NCBI GenBank assembly: GCA_963965975.1
Contig: OZ014415.1
Span: forward strand, 377,001 to 441,000
DNA: 64,000 bases
Direction: 5' to 3'
Source: Xestospongia bergquistia
Lineage: Eukaryota > Porifera > Demospongiae > Haplosclerida > Petrosiidae
The first letter of the stretch is position 1, and the number at the start of each line of letters is the position of its first letter. The position numbers and the translations under genes were made by a program. Below the pieces are notes generated by a model, which was given only the letters and a program-made list of their open reading frames with translations, was not told the origin of the DNA and searched no databases. Below are positions 46,557 through 61,500 of this stretch, piece after piece.

Positions 46557-49500
46557 ATGTTTCGAGTGACGGCATTATTTTGTATGCTGTTATTGTGCAG
46601 TGTTATCGATGGTAAGTGCATATCTACTGCAACAATACTAAATTCCTTTAATATTATCAGTGTATACGTATTTGTAATGCAAATTTCTTCTCTTTCTTTA
46701 GTAATTCAATGTCAATCTGCAGTTGGTACTATTTCACCAAATCCAGCGGAATTTGGTAGTACTGTTACACTCAATTGTATTGGTGCACCTGCTCCAGGAG
46801 ACACAGGTTCTATAGCCTGGTTGAAACAATCACCACTAACTGTACTAGTAACTACAACTCAAGTTATATCATCTGAGTTTTCATTAATACATGTGCTTTA
46901 TAATGTTACTGCAAGAGATAGTGGTGATTATATTTGTCGTTTTGATAGCCATTTAACTACTGTAAACCATACTGATGATGTTGTAACTCTTGACATTATC
47001 CCAGCTGTCAAAATTATTGAGAATCCCGCAACACGTGGTAACAATGTGACAATATATTGCGTTGGTGGTCCTGCTCCGGGGGACACTGGATCACTTTTGT
47101 TGCTGAGTCCATCACCAACTGTTATTGCAAGTTCTGGTATTGTTACAGATGATACCATGGTGATGCATGTACTAGTCAATGTTGACGCCAGTGTTGGTGG
47201 AGAATATACTTGTCGTTTTGATAGTATTACAAGACCTAATGCAGACAACACAATGACTCTTCAAATTTTTCCTTATTTTACTGATGCTACTACTGGTACA
47301 AAAGTCCTACAAACTAATGGCAGTACATTCAATGTCACATGTGAAGCAGAAGGATTTCCAGCACCATCTATGGGTTTGCTTGACTTAAGATCAATGCCTC
47401 AGGTAGTTGCAACAACTGCTTCCAATTCACTCACTCACATGTTTGTCTCCTTCCAATTTGGACAAGAGGGTAGCTATCAATGTGTTGCAACAAGTGCTAT
47501 TCGAACCATTTATCATAACTTTACAATCATATGTAAGTCTGCCTTTAATTCATCATCATATATTTTCATATTTTCTTTAATATAGTGTCTCCTGATGGTA
47601 CAGTTACTCCTGACTTCATCATTGCTGCACCAGATAGTTCTGCAGACTTTAGTTGTAGTGCTCTTGGGGGGCCAGGAAATCAATTTGTGTGGGTCCATAA
47701 TGGTACTACAGCACTTTGTAGTGATTGTCAACAAGAACTAACTTCACAGGACATACAAGGTATGGATGTGTGTGTTATAATGTGGAATAGGTTGCTATAT
47801 ATATTGTTTCTCATTAACAGGTCTTATTAATGGGACATCAAGTGTTGTAGTATCAGAAGGCACCTCTTTGAATATTGCTTCAGTTAACATTAGTGTTGTT
47901 GGTGCTTATGGTTGTCTAGTTGCTAACGATGCTGGTTTTGATGTGGAATTTGTTATCCTTTACATGATACCATTGATCATAGAACAACCTCAGAGTGGTA
48001 TTGTAAAAAGTGACGAAAGTTTCAATTTGACATGTGTGGCACAGTCCTTTCCAAGTCCTACTTATCAATGGGAGAAGTTCAATGAAACAACATCACAATT
48101 TGAGGAAGTTTCTCCTAATGGAGATAATTCAATTTTAGAACTCAATCCAGTTGGATCAGAAGGTTATGGTCTGTATCGCTGTGTTGCCTCAACACTTGCT
48201 GAAGGAATAAGAAACAGCACTATATCTAATGAAGCCAGAGTTGCAGGTACAGTTACAGTATCACATGTAAATGTTTATACATGAATTTTTAACAGCTCCA
48301 CCCAGTATTACTCCACCAAATGATACAGCTAAAAGTGGAGATATAGTGATGTTCAATTGTTCTACAAATGGAGGACCTAGTACATTCAGATGGTTCAAAG
48401 GAGACACAGAAATTACTACTGGCAATCCCTACACTATTATAAATGAAACTGAAGAGTTGTCAATTTTAAAAATTAATATTGTTACTGGAGAAGAGTATGG
48501 CAACTATACTTGTGTTGTTACTAACATTGCAGGAACAGCTCAAGCTACAGCAGAACTTGCTGGTAAGTTCTATAATATCTTGACAATATGAGTTTAAATC
48601 TTCAAATTATTATCATTATTGGGTCATTTCTGTCTTTACCTCTTTTTAGTTTCACCTGAAGACTTTGTTACTATTTCAATGGCACCGAATGTGACACTCA
48701 ATAGAGGAGATGATATTACTCTGACATGTAATACTACAGCCGGACCTAATAATATATTCACTTGGGTAAGACAAGGAAACAGAGCATGCTGTCCAGGAGG
48801 CCAACCTGCCACTGTTGAAGGTAAATATCGTCTCTGTTTCATGTAAAAATAAACTATTTTTAACTTTAGAGCTCCTAAATGATACATCACTGATTGTTAG
48901 TCGAGATCAAACACTTGTTCTTACCAATGTGAATGCATCACATGGAGATTCTTATAGTTGTATTGTTATCAATGATGCTGGTTTTGGAGTGGCCACTACT
49001 GTAGTGTATATCAGACCCTATTTTATAATAGAGCCAGAAGAAAATATCTTTGCACAACTTTCTACATCTGTCAATCTCACTTGTGTGGCAGAGTCCTTTC
49101 CAGAACCTTCTAAATATGAATGGTTTAAATTGATGTCTGGTAGTTTTGTAAAACTAGAAGGAGAGAACACGACTACTTTGATGTTTCCCTCTATTGATTT
49201 TAGTGATTTTGGGACATATAGATGTGAAGCTACAACAGATATCTTAGGTGTGACAATAACATCAAGAGAATCTGTTCTACATGGTCAGTTTAGATTAGAT
49301 ATTGTTTTTATTCACATTCAATATATATCTTATTCTGTTACAGTGTCAACATTTCCATCAGTTGATATTCAGCCACAGAATGCCACTACTGAAAAGGGAG
49401 AAAGCCCTATGTTTAATTGTTCAGCTAGTGGAGGACCTAACAATCAATTTCGATGGTTTAAAAATGAGACAGAGATATTTTCCAGTGACAGTAAATATGA

Positions 49501-52500
49501 CATCAGAGATGAAGGCAACCATTTATCTATTTTAACTATCAACAATATTGTTGGAGGAGAGCAAGGGGTTTACAAATGTGTTGTTAATAACAGTGCAGGG
49601 GATCATATGGCAACAACAAGACTAGATGGTTAGTATTAGGTTACTAAAATATAAACTAATTTCTCTTTGTTTTCTTAGTCTCACCCAAAGATCTAGTAAC
49701 AGTCACTCCAGCAAATAATATAACACTTGATAGAGGAGACGATCATACTTTGACTTGTCAAACACCAGCTGGTTCCAATAACCAGTTTATCTGGCTCCAT
49801 CGAAGTCAAGAAGAAGCATGCTGTCAAGGTGGACAATCCACTAACCTTACCGGTAAATTGCCAACTTTCTTGTTTGCATGTATGTTGACTACTAATATCT
49901 GTCTTTAGTGCTTTTGAGTGATCCATCATTAATTGTTGGCAGAGAAGAATCACTTGAGCTTCAAAATGTCAATGCTTCACATGGGGGTTCCTATATTTGT
50001 CTGGTCATCAATGATGCTGGTTTTGGATTGGCCAGTACTACAGTGTACATCAGACCTTACTTCATTGTGCAACCTGCTGAAAATGTATTTGCTAAAAATC
50101 TGGATCTGGTTACTCTCACATGTGGAGCAGAATCTTTCCCTGAGCCTACTTTTCAATGGGAGAAAATAAATTCATCAGGATATTTCCAAGAAATATCTGG
50201 AGAAATTAATAGTACTTTAGTGTTCTCATCTGTTGGTTATGATGATTTTGGTAATTATCGATGTGTTGTTAGAACTTCTGTGCTTGATATAACTCTTATT
50301 TCAAACACATCTACATTACATGGTTAGTAATACTGGATATATCAATACTTAAGTTATACTGCACATATGTTCATTCTTTCATTAGTTTCTCCTGAGGATT
50401 CTGTTAGAGTTGAGCCATCCTTACAAATAATTGACCATGGAAGTGAAATCAATTTTACTTGCACTGCTCAAGGAGGACCTGACAATATTTACTTGTGGTT
50501 TTTAAATGCATCTAATCAAGTTTGTACTGACTGTTCTACCTCTCCACAAGATGTAAACCAATTCTTAATGGGTAAGAAATCTAATAGCTCACACCTTAAG
50601 ATTAATCATTGTCTCTACACAGGCCTTTCAAATAGTTCAGCTCTCAATATGACATTTGTGTCTAGAGGGCAAGTACTAACAATCAGTGATGTTAATGCTA
50701 CACTTCATGGTGGAACTTATTTCTGTGTTGTTCTCAATGATGCTGGTTATGATGTTGCCACTGGAGTTCTTTTTGTAACAGTAACATTTACTCAACAACC
50801 AACAGATATAAAAACCACTGTCAATATGAATGTTGAATTTACATGTGAAGCTCAATCTTTTCCATATCCCTCTTATAATTGGGAGAGATTAATTGATGGT
50901 GGATTTGTTAGTGATGAGCGTGGGAATATGACAACATTATCATTTATGCCAGTGAGTTACAGTGATGCTGGTGTGTATCGATGTGTGGCTACTTCTAGTA
51001 ATGGAAGTGAAGTAATCAGTACACTGGGATCAGATAATGCTACTTTATATGGTGAGTTGAATATATATAATATAAATTTAATGTTGATAAATTTCTATTA
51101 ATATTCTTTAGTATCACCTGAGGGTTCTGTCCAGTTAATTAATCAAACACTTACTAAACAAGGAGGTACATTTAGTCTTGAATGTAGAGCTGAAGGAGGT
51201 CCTAACAATCAACATGTATGGTATCACAGAGGAGTAACTGTTGTTGCTACTAGTGAACTGACTATCACCAGTTCTAGTAATGACACTGATAGTGTATCTA
51301 TTTTGAGTGTAAGTAATGTGGATGCTGCTACACATAAAGGTGACTACACTTGTAATGTGACCAATATGGCAGGATCAGAGTCAAAGACATCTACTGTTGT
51401 TGGTAAGTCAGTTGTATAGACTTGATTAATTACTTCTTTTTAATTTCTACAGTTTCTCCTGAGGGAATAGTATCTACATTACCTATGAATGCAACTCACA
51501 GTAGAGGTGACAATGTTAACTTTACTTGTACAACTGATGCAGGTCCTAACAACTTATATGTGTGGTTAAGAAATATAAGTGGGATAGGATGCTCAGAATG
51601 TGATGGAGGATCATTCAATGAAAGTATTGATAGAAATCGTGAGTATAATTAATACAATACATCATATTAATATATTTATTTTCACTTCATAGTTGTTTTA
51701 GGAGTAGCTATAGCACAGACACAAGTTCTTGCTCTTACTGACATCACAGCTCCTACTAATGGTGGTACATACTACTGTGTAGTACTGAATGATGCTGGAT
51801 ATGGCATTGATTCCTCAATACTGTTTGTTGTTCCTTACTTTATCACACACCCTCAAAATGTGGAATTAGAACAAATGCAAACATTGAGATTGACATGTGA
51901 AGCTGAAGCTTTCCCATCTCCATCAATTCAATGGGAAAAGATGAACAGAGTAACAGGAATATTTGAAGCAATATCTGGTGAAATCAGTACTGTCTTTATG
52001 ATCAATGCAGTTGCCTTTAATGATTTTGGTATGTATCGGTGTGTAGCAACTAATGTGATTGATGGTATAGAATATAATACCAATAGCTCAGCAGCTCTAG
52101 TAACTATATCTCCTGAAGGCTCAGTAATAGTTCAACCAAAAAATATGACATTTGACTATGCAGATGAAGTTAATCTTACATGTACTTGTCAAGGAGGACC
52201 TAACAATATGTTTAGTTGGTTATTAAATGGGTCCACTATCACATCTGGTACCAATAGCTACACAATCAGTTCTACAGAGTTTTCCTCCATATTGACAATA
52301 AGTCGTATCTCAGCACCAGATCACGCTGGTCTATATCAGTGTATCAAAGAAAACATTGCTGGTAATGGTAGTGATACTACATATGTTTTTGTCAGTCCAA
52401 GATTTATAATTCAACCTGTACAAACTTTAGCTGTCAATGGTATGATTAATAACTTGACATGTGAAGCAGAATCATTTCCAGTTCCACAATACATGTGGCG

Positions 52501-55500
52501 TAAACATGAGCCAGATGGAAGTGTTTCAGATGTAGGACCAGATGATTATCTTCTTCCATTTAATCCAGTTGTCTTTGGTGATGCTGGTATTTATCAGTGT
52601 ATAGCAACTAGCGACTCAATTACAATATATTCCAATAATGCAACTTTATATGGTGAGTTGAATATATGTAATATTAATATAATATTATAAATATTCTATT
52701 TTTTAGTATCACCTGAAGGATCTGTCCAGTTAATTAATCAAACACTGACTAAACAAGGAAGTACATTTAGTCTTGAATGTAGAGCTAAAGGAGGTCCTAA
52801 CAATCAACATGTATGGTATCACAGAGAAGCACTCCTTGCAGACACTAGTGTACTGACTATCACCAGTTCCAGTAATGAGACTGATAGTGTATCTATTTTG
52901 AGTGTAAGTAGTGTGGATGCTGCTACACACAAAGGTGACTACACTTGTAATGTGACCAATTTGGCAGGATCAGAGTCAAAAACATCTACTGTTGTTGGTA
53001 AGTCATTTGTACAGACTTAGTAAAGCTAAAGTACTTCTTTTTAATTTCTACAGTTTCTCCTGAGGGAATAGTATCTACATTACCAATAAATGCAACTCAC
53101 AATAGAGGTGACAATGTCACCTTTAATTGTATAACTGATGCAGGTCCAGGCAATGTATATGTGTGGTTAAGAAATGGCAGTGAGATAGTATGTGCAGACT
53201 GTGATGGAGGATCATTCAATGGAACCATTAATACAGATCGTATGTACACTTACATATATTTTTATGTACATACATAATCTATTACTTTTCCTATGTAGTT
53301 GTCATGAGATTAGCTATAGCTATATCAGAAAATCTAACTCTTACTGACATCACAGCTCCAACTGATGGTGGCACGTATGACTGTATAGTACTTAATAATG
53401 CTGGATTTGGGATTGATTCCTCAATACTGTATGTTGTTCCTTACTTTGTTGTACACCCTCAAAATGTGGAGTTAGAACAAATGCAAACATTGAGGTTGAC
53501 ATGTGAAGCTGAAGCTTTCCCATCTCCATCAATTCAATGGGAAAAGATGAACAGAGTAACAGGAATGTTTGAAGCAATATTTGGTGAAAACAGTACTGTC
53601 TTTATGATCAATTCAGTTAGCTTTAGCGATTTTGGTATGTACCGCTGTGTAGCAACTAATGTGATAAATGGTGTGGAATATAATACCAATAGCTCAGCAG
53701 CTCTAGTAACTATTTCTCCCAGAGGTTCAGTAATAGTTCAACCAAAAAATATGACATTTGACTATGCAGATGAAGTTAATCTTACATGTACTTGTCAAGG
53801 AGGTCCTAACAACATGTTTAGTTGGTTATTAAATGGGTCCACTATCACATCTGGTACCAATAGCTATACAATCAGTTCTATAGAGTTTTCCTCCATATTG
53901 ACAATAAGTCGTATCACAGCACCAGATCATGGTGGTCTATATCAGTGTATTTCGCAAAACATTGCTGGTAATGGTAGTGATACTACATATGTTTTCATCA
54001 GTCCAAGATTTATAATTCAACCTATACAAACTTTATCTGTTAATGGCATGAATAATAACTTGACATGTGAAGCAGAATCATTTCCAGTTCCACAATACAT
54101 GTGGCGCAAACATGAACAAAATGGAAGGACTTTAGATGTAGGACCAGATGATTATCTTCTTCCATTTAATCCAATTGTCTTTGGTGATGCTGGTATTTAT
54201 CAGTGTATAGCAACTAGCAACTCAATTACAATATATTCTAATAATGCAACTTTATATGGTAAGTTGAAAATATGTAATAAATTAAATAATGTTTAATTTT
54301 TAGTATCACCTGAGGGATCTGTCCAATTAATATCTCAGACACTAACTGAACAAGGAAGTACATTTAGTCTTGAATGTAGAGCTGAAGGAGGACCTAACAA
54401 TCAACATGTATGGTATCACAGAGGAGTACTCCTTGGAGACACTAGCATACTGACTATCACCAGTTCTAGTAATGAGACTCATAGTGTATCTACTTTGAGT
54501 GTAAATAATGTGGATGCTGCTACACACAGAGGTGACTACACTTGTAATGTGACCAATTTGGCAGGATCGGAGTCAAAGACATCTACTGTTGTTGGTAAGT
54601 CAGTTGTACAGACATGATTAACTTAAACTTCTTTCTAATTTCTATAGTTTCTCCTGAGGGAATAGTGTCAGTATCACCTATGAATGCAACCCACAGTAGA
54701 GATGACAATGTCAACATTACTTGTACAACTGATGCAGGTCCTAACAATATGTTTACTTGGTCAATTAATGGGTCCAATATCACATCTGGTACCAATAGCT
54801 ACACAATTAGTTCAACAGAGTACTACTCCATATTGACAATAAGTGGTATCACAGCACCAGATCATGGTGGTCTATATCAGTGTATTGTACAAAACAATGC
54901 TGGTAGTGGTAGTGATACTACATATGTTTTCATCAGTCCAAGATTTATAATTCAACCTGTACAAACTTTATCTGTTAATGGCATGATTACTAACTTGACA
55001 TGTGAAGCAGAATCATTTCCAGTTCCACAATACATGTGGCGTAAACATGAACAAGATGGAAGGACTTTAGATGTAGGACCAGATGATTATCTTCTTCCAT
55101 TTAATCCAATTGTCTTTGGTGATGCTGGTATTTATCAGTGTATAGCAACTAGCAACTCAATTACAATATACTCTAATAATGCAACTTTATATGGTGAGTT
55201 AAAGAGATATGTAACATTAATTTAATATTATAAATATTGTGTTTTAGTATCACCTGAGGGATCTGTCCAATTAATATCTCAGACACTAACTGAACAAGGA
55301 GGTACATTTAGTCTTGAATGTAGAGCTGAAGGAGGTCCTAACAATCAACATGTATGGTATCACAGAGGAGTACTCCTTGGAGACACTAGCATACTGACTA
55401 TCACTAGTTCTAGTAATGACACTCATAGTGTATCTATTTTGAGTGTAAATAATGTGGATGCTGCTACACACAGAGGTGACTACACTTGTAATGTGACCAA

Positions 55501-58500
55501 TTTGGCAGGATCAGAGTCAAAGACATCTACTGTTGTTGGTAAGTCAGTTTTACAGACTTGTTTAAGTTGAATTCTGCTTAATTTTTACAGTTTCTCCTGA
55601 GGGAATAGTGTCAGTATCACCTATGAATGCAACCCACAGTAGAGGTGACTATGTTAACATTACTTGTTCAACTAATGCAGGTCCTAACAATATGTTTACT
55701 TGGTCAATTAATGGGTCCAATATCACATCTGGTACCAATAGCTACACAATTAGTTCAACAGAGTACTACTCCATATTGACAATAAGTGGTATCACAGCAC
55801 CAGATCATGGTGGTCTATATCAGTGTATTGCAGAAAACAATGCTGGTAGTGGTAGTGATACTACATATGTTTTCATCAGTCCAAGATTTATAATTCAACC
55901 TATACAAACTTTATCTGTTAATGGCATGAATAATAACTTGACATGTGAAGCAGAATCATTCCCAGTTCCACAATACATGTGGCGTAAACATGAACAAGAT
56001 GGAAGGACTTTAGATGTAGGACCAGATGATTATCTTCTTCCATTTAATCCAATTGTGTTTGGTGATGCTGGTATTTATCAGTGTATAGCAACTAGCAACT
56101 CAATTACAATATACTCTAATAATGCAACTTTATATGGTGAGTTAAAAATATATGTAATATTAAAATTAATGTTCAGAACAATTTTTTCTTTAGTATCACC
56201 TGAGGGTTCTGTCCAGTTAATTAATCAAACACTTACTAAACAAGGAGGTACATTTAGTCTTGAATGTAGAGCGGAGGGAGGACCTAACAATCAACATGTA
56301 TGGTATCACAGAGGAGTAGCTGTTGTTGCTACTAGTGAACTGACTATCACTAGTTCTAGTAATGACACTCATAGTGTATCAGTTTTGACTAGAAGTAATG
56401 TTAATGCAGCTACACACAAAGGTGACTACATTTGTAATGTGACTAATATGGCAGGATCAGAGTCAAAGACATCTACTGTTGTTGGTAAGTCAGTTTTACA
56501 GACTTGATTAAGTTAAACTTACTTATACCTAATTTTTCACAGTTTCTCCTGAGGGAATAGTATCTACATTACCTATGAATGCAACCCACAGTAGAGGTGA
56601 CAATGTTAACTTTACTTGTATAACTGATGCAGGTCCTAACAACATATATGTGTGGTTAAGAAATATTAGTGGGATAGGATGTTCAGAATGTGATGGAGGA
56701 TCATTCAATGAAAGTATTGATAGAAATCGTGAGTATAATTAATACAATACATCATATTAATATATTTATTTTCACTTCATAGTTGTATTAGGAGCAGCTA
56801 TAGCACAGACACAAGTTCTTGCTCTTACTGATATCACAGCTCCTACTAATGGTGGTACATATTACTGTGTAGTACTGAATGATGCTGGATATGGCATTGA
56901 TTCCTCAATACTATTTGTTGTTCCTTACTTTGTCACACACCCTCAGAATGTGGAATTAGAACAAATGCAAACATTGAGATTGACATGTGAAGCTGAAGCT
57001 TTCCCATCTCCATCAATTCAATGGGAAAAGATGAACAGAGTAACAGGAATGTTTGAAGCAATATCTGGTGAAATCAGTACTGTCTTTATGATAAATGCAG
57101 TTGCCTTTAGTGATTTTGGTATGTACCGCTGTGTAGCAAGTAATGTGATAAATGGTGTGGAATATAATGCCACTAGCTCAGCAGCTCTAGTGACCATTTC
57201 TCCCAGAGGTTCAGTAATAGTTCAACCAAAAAATATGACATTTGACTATGCAGATGAAGTGAATCTTACATGTACTTGTCAAGGAGGACCTAACAATATG
57301 TTTAGTTGGTTATTTAATGGGTCCTCTATCACATCTGGTACCAACAGCTATACAATCAGTTCTACAGAGTTTTCCTCCATATTGACAATAAGTCATATCA
57401 CAGCACCAGATCATGGTGGTCTATATCAGTGTATAAAAGAAAACATTGCTGGTAATGGTAGTGATACTACATATGTTTTCATCAGTCCAAGATTTTTGAC
57501 TCATCCTGTGGAGACAACTTTATCTGTTAATGGTATGATTAAAAACTTGACATGTGAAGCAGAATCATTTCCAGTTCCACAATACATGTGGCGTAAACAT
57601 GAACAAGATGGAAGGACTTTAGATGTAGGACCAGATGATTATCTTCTTCCATTTAATCCAATTATGTTTGGTAATGAGGGTATTTATCAGTGTATAGCAA
57701 CTAGCAACTCAATTACAATATACTCTAATAATGCAACTTTACATGGTGAGTATTGTTACTATTAATAGTAAGTTTTTCATTTTATTCAAACAGTTTCTCC
57801 TGAGGGTAGTGTTGAGGCTACACCTGATGTCATTAATTCTCTAACTGATACTGAAGTGACATACAATTGTACAGCTAAAGGTGGTCTCTTTAATACTTTT
57901 ACATGGACATATTTAAGAAATGGAAGTGTTGTTGCTAGTGGACAACAATTAACATTTGTTAGTCATGCCAGTAAAGGAGGAGACTATCAATGTTTGGTAG
58001 CTAATCAAGCTGGTATGGAAGCTGTTAATGTTACTTTAAATGGTATGATATAAGATTAACATAATATTAATATTTACTCACTATATAGTTGGTCCAGAAA
58101 TTCTCATACACCCCAGTCCAATAAATGTTAGTATTATGGTTGAGAATATCACACTCCACTGTCTAGCATCTGGTTTTCCTATACCAACTATAACATGGCT
58201 ATTAAATGGCTCCATGATTGTAGCTGATAATGATCGTATCACCATCATGACCACTGATAGTCCAGATCTTATTCCAGGTTTTTCTGATGATGGGTCCTTC
58301 ACAGGTTCAGGTTTCTCTCAATTTAATCTTGGATCTGGCGGTGCAACTAGTATCCAGATTACTGATCCATTTGGAACTGTCTCTAGTGTACTTACCATAG
58401 AAAGAACTGTTATTGAAGATTCTGGATACTATCAATGTGTTGCTAATAATTTTGATAGAAAAGAAAGTCAACGTGCATTAGTGTTAGTACAAGGTGAGAG

Positions 58501-61500
58501 AATATTAACAATGTACTGAGTGATCTCATTTACATCTTTTTCTTATCTTTTAGCTATTCCTGATGAACCTCTCAATCTGACAGCACGTAATATAACCTCT
58601 CGTAACTTGACCTTGGAATGGATTAGACCTCATCATAACAATGCTCCTATACTTGGATATTACATCTTCTACACACGTTTAGATTCCTTAGGAGGTGATG
58701 TTGTAACACTGTTAGTTACAGGAGCAATAGAACAACAGTTTATTGATGAACTACTTCCCAATGTAATGTATAATTTCACAGTAATAGCATTCAATGAGGA
58801 GGGTAACAGTAGCCTCAGTGTACCACTAACTGTTACAACTCTTGGAGAAGGTACTGATACATAGATCATAAACCTGTGTTTAAATTATATATTTTTGTAG
58901 AGCCTGGTCCTGTACCACAACCATTTCCTGTCACTATTGTCACATCTACAAGTGCTATTTTACAATGGAATTCAACTTCTGATCCAAATGGCAATAATTT
59001 AAGCTACACAGCAATTGTAACTCCAATTGATATAGTAAATTCATCTTTAAGTTCAAGAAGAAGGAGACAGACAAATAATATTGGTGCTGAGGTGATGCGA
59101 TGTCTGGCTTTCTTAAAACTAAATGCAACAATAATAGTCAATACAAATGGTACTGTGACTATTACAAATGTAACTGGCCTAAGTAAGTTAAGATATGAAT
59201 GATAACAATGATTGTGTGTTAATTTTATTCAGTTCCTTTTACTGTGTATGAGTTTGTGGTAATTGCTACAAATGAAATTGGAAGTAGTCCACAATCTCCT
59301 TCAAGGAGATTTTCCACTCTTGCTGACAGTAAGAGAATGAAAATTGTTTTTAAAAATGATGATGTCTTTTTTCAGATCCTAGTCCTGTTGGAGATTTAAT
59401 TCTAAATGGGACCACATCCAATAGTATTGTTATATCATGGATATCTCCTTCTTGTCCAAACTCATTACTAAGTGGCTATAGAATCTATTACACAATGGGA
59501 TCTACTCCTCAAACTGGCAGTATTAATGATATTGATTATAGTACTATTGATTCAACAGATACATCTAGTGTACTGTCACTATTTACTATTGAAGGATTGA
59601 CAGCAGGAACAATATACCTTATACATGTACGAGCCTTCTCTGAACGACTCAATAATAGTGAATTGTTAGGAGATGCAGATACTGAGATTGCCGTAAGATT
59701 AATTCCTGGTCCAGTTGAAGCTTTAGAATCTAATGTACTGTCACCCACTAGTATTCTCATATCATGGGATCCTCCTTCAAACTCACTCATAGATGGTTAT
59801 ATTATCTACTATAGAGAAGGAACTAATCGTCAAACTGCTCCTATTAATAGCACTACAGATTACATGTCTACAAGGTTAACAGATTCAGATTTGCAATCAT
59901 ATACTATCCATGGACTGAGAGACGGAACTACATATCTCATACATGTACGAGCATTCTCTGAACAGTTCAACACCATTCTTATAGGAGATGCTGACACAGA
60001 GTTGGCTGTTGCAACTATTACTTTAATACCAATCCCTCCAGATCGGGAGCCTACATCTGGTATATCCAGTATATTTTTTCATTTGCCTTCAATTGGTGCA
60101 ATTATAAATGCAACAGGGATTGATAATATCACGTAAGTTTAGAGTGAATATTTATTGCTAAACTAATTTTGTTTTCTCTCTACAGATATTATGGTATTAT
60201 AGTTGTACCCGATCCAGACACTAATTTCAATATTAGTGTAACTAACTTTGATACACAATATCCAAATATACAACCTCATGTCAGTAGAGGTAATAATCGC
60301 TACTACATCACAGCTGCTTGGAATGATCCTGACTTGGTACCTGATACTTTTACAGTAGGAGACCAAAGTAATACTGCAGCTGTTAGAAATGGAACTGCCG
60401 AGACCTATCACAATGCAAAGTTACGAAGGAAAACACCATATTGTATTTATATTGTAGTACATGGTGAATCGGATATGAGTAATGTAAGTTATGTATATTA
60501 TAATGAAACATGCATACATGTTCTGCTGGTTTTTTTAGGACACCATTGTTCGATATTCAGAACAAGTATGTATTGACACAAGTAAGGATATCAGTATATG
60601 TGTCATTATTTAACTCTTTTTTTCTACATTTATAGGACTAGGTTACAACTTGATTGCTCTCATTGTTCTGTTATCCTTTGCATTCATTGTAATTTGTTGC
60701 TGTTGTATCGTGTGTATTATATTTATAATATGCTGCTATCGAAGAAGAAGGTTAGCATGGATTGGATATATATATATATATTAACTTGTGTATTTGGTAT
60801 ATAAGTGATTGACATATGGACTATATGACAAAAAGTAATTTATATAGGAAAGAGAAGGAAGAAGATTACTCTCCTACTGTATTTGTCCCTCCACAAGAAA
60901 CTAAACCTGAAATAATCATTTTAAATGAATATGCTGAGAAAGGTATGAAATACAATAAAATATTAGGACAATCATATACAATATGCTAGAACTTTAATTA
61001 AATATTTAAGTGGTCATTATCATTTCTTAATGCCAACTTTATAGGTACTGACAGAGATCCTGTACCTGTAATAGACTTTGTTGCTTATGTTGAACGTATG
61101 CATTCTAATCAAGACTATCTCTTTAGTGAAGAATTTAGAGTAAGTTCTCAAGAATACATCAGATAATTAATAAGCTTCTCTTTATGTAGCATATTGAGCC
61201 ACATCACTCACCAACTCGTGATGCTTCAATGGCCAATAGAGAGAGGAATCGTTATGTCAACATTCCAGCATGTAAGTTATTAAAATAATTATTATAAATT
61301 TTACTTTGTTTTCTAGATGACCATTCTCGTGTTGTCCTCAAACGTAGTCCCAGTGGTTCTGATTACATTAATGCTAACCATATTGAAGTAAACATCATAA
61401 TCTGTTCATTTTAGTTTATTAATCTTTCTTAATTTTTAGGGTTATAAAAATAATGGATCATTTATTGCTACACAAGGTCCTATGAATAACACTGTTAATG

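Noticed and set aside
46557-46640. Longer first exon of the RPTP reading through the intron
   Set aside because: The frame is open by chance, but a GT donor right after VIDG and an acceptor before the VIQCQ exon give a normal signal peptide and match the exon pattern of the rest of the gene.
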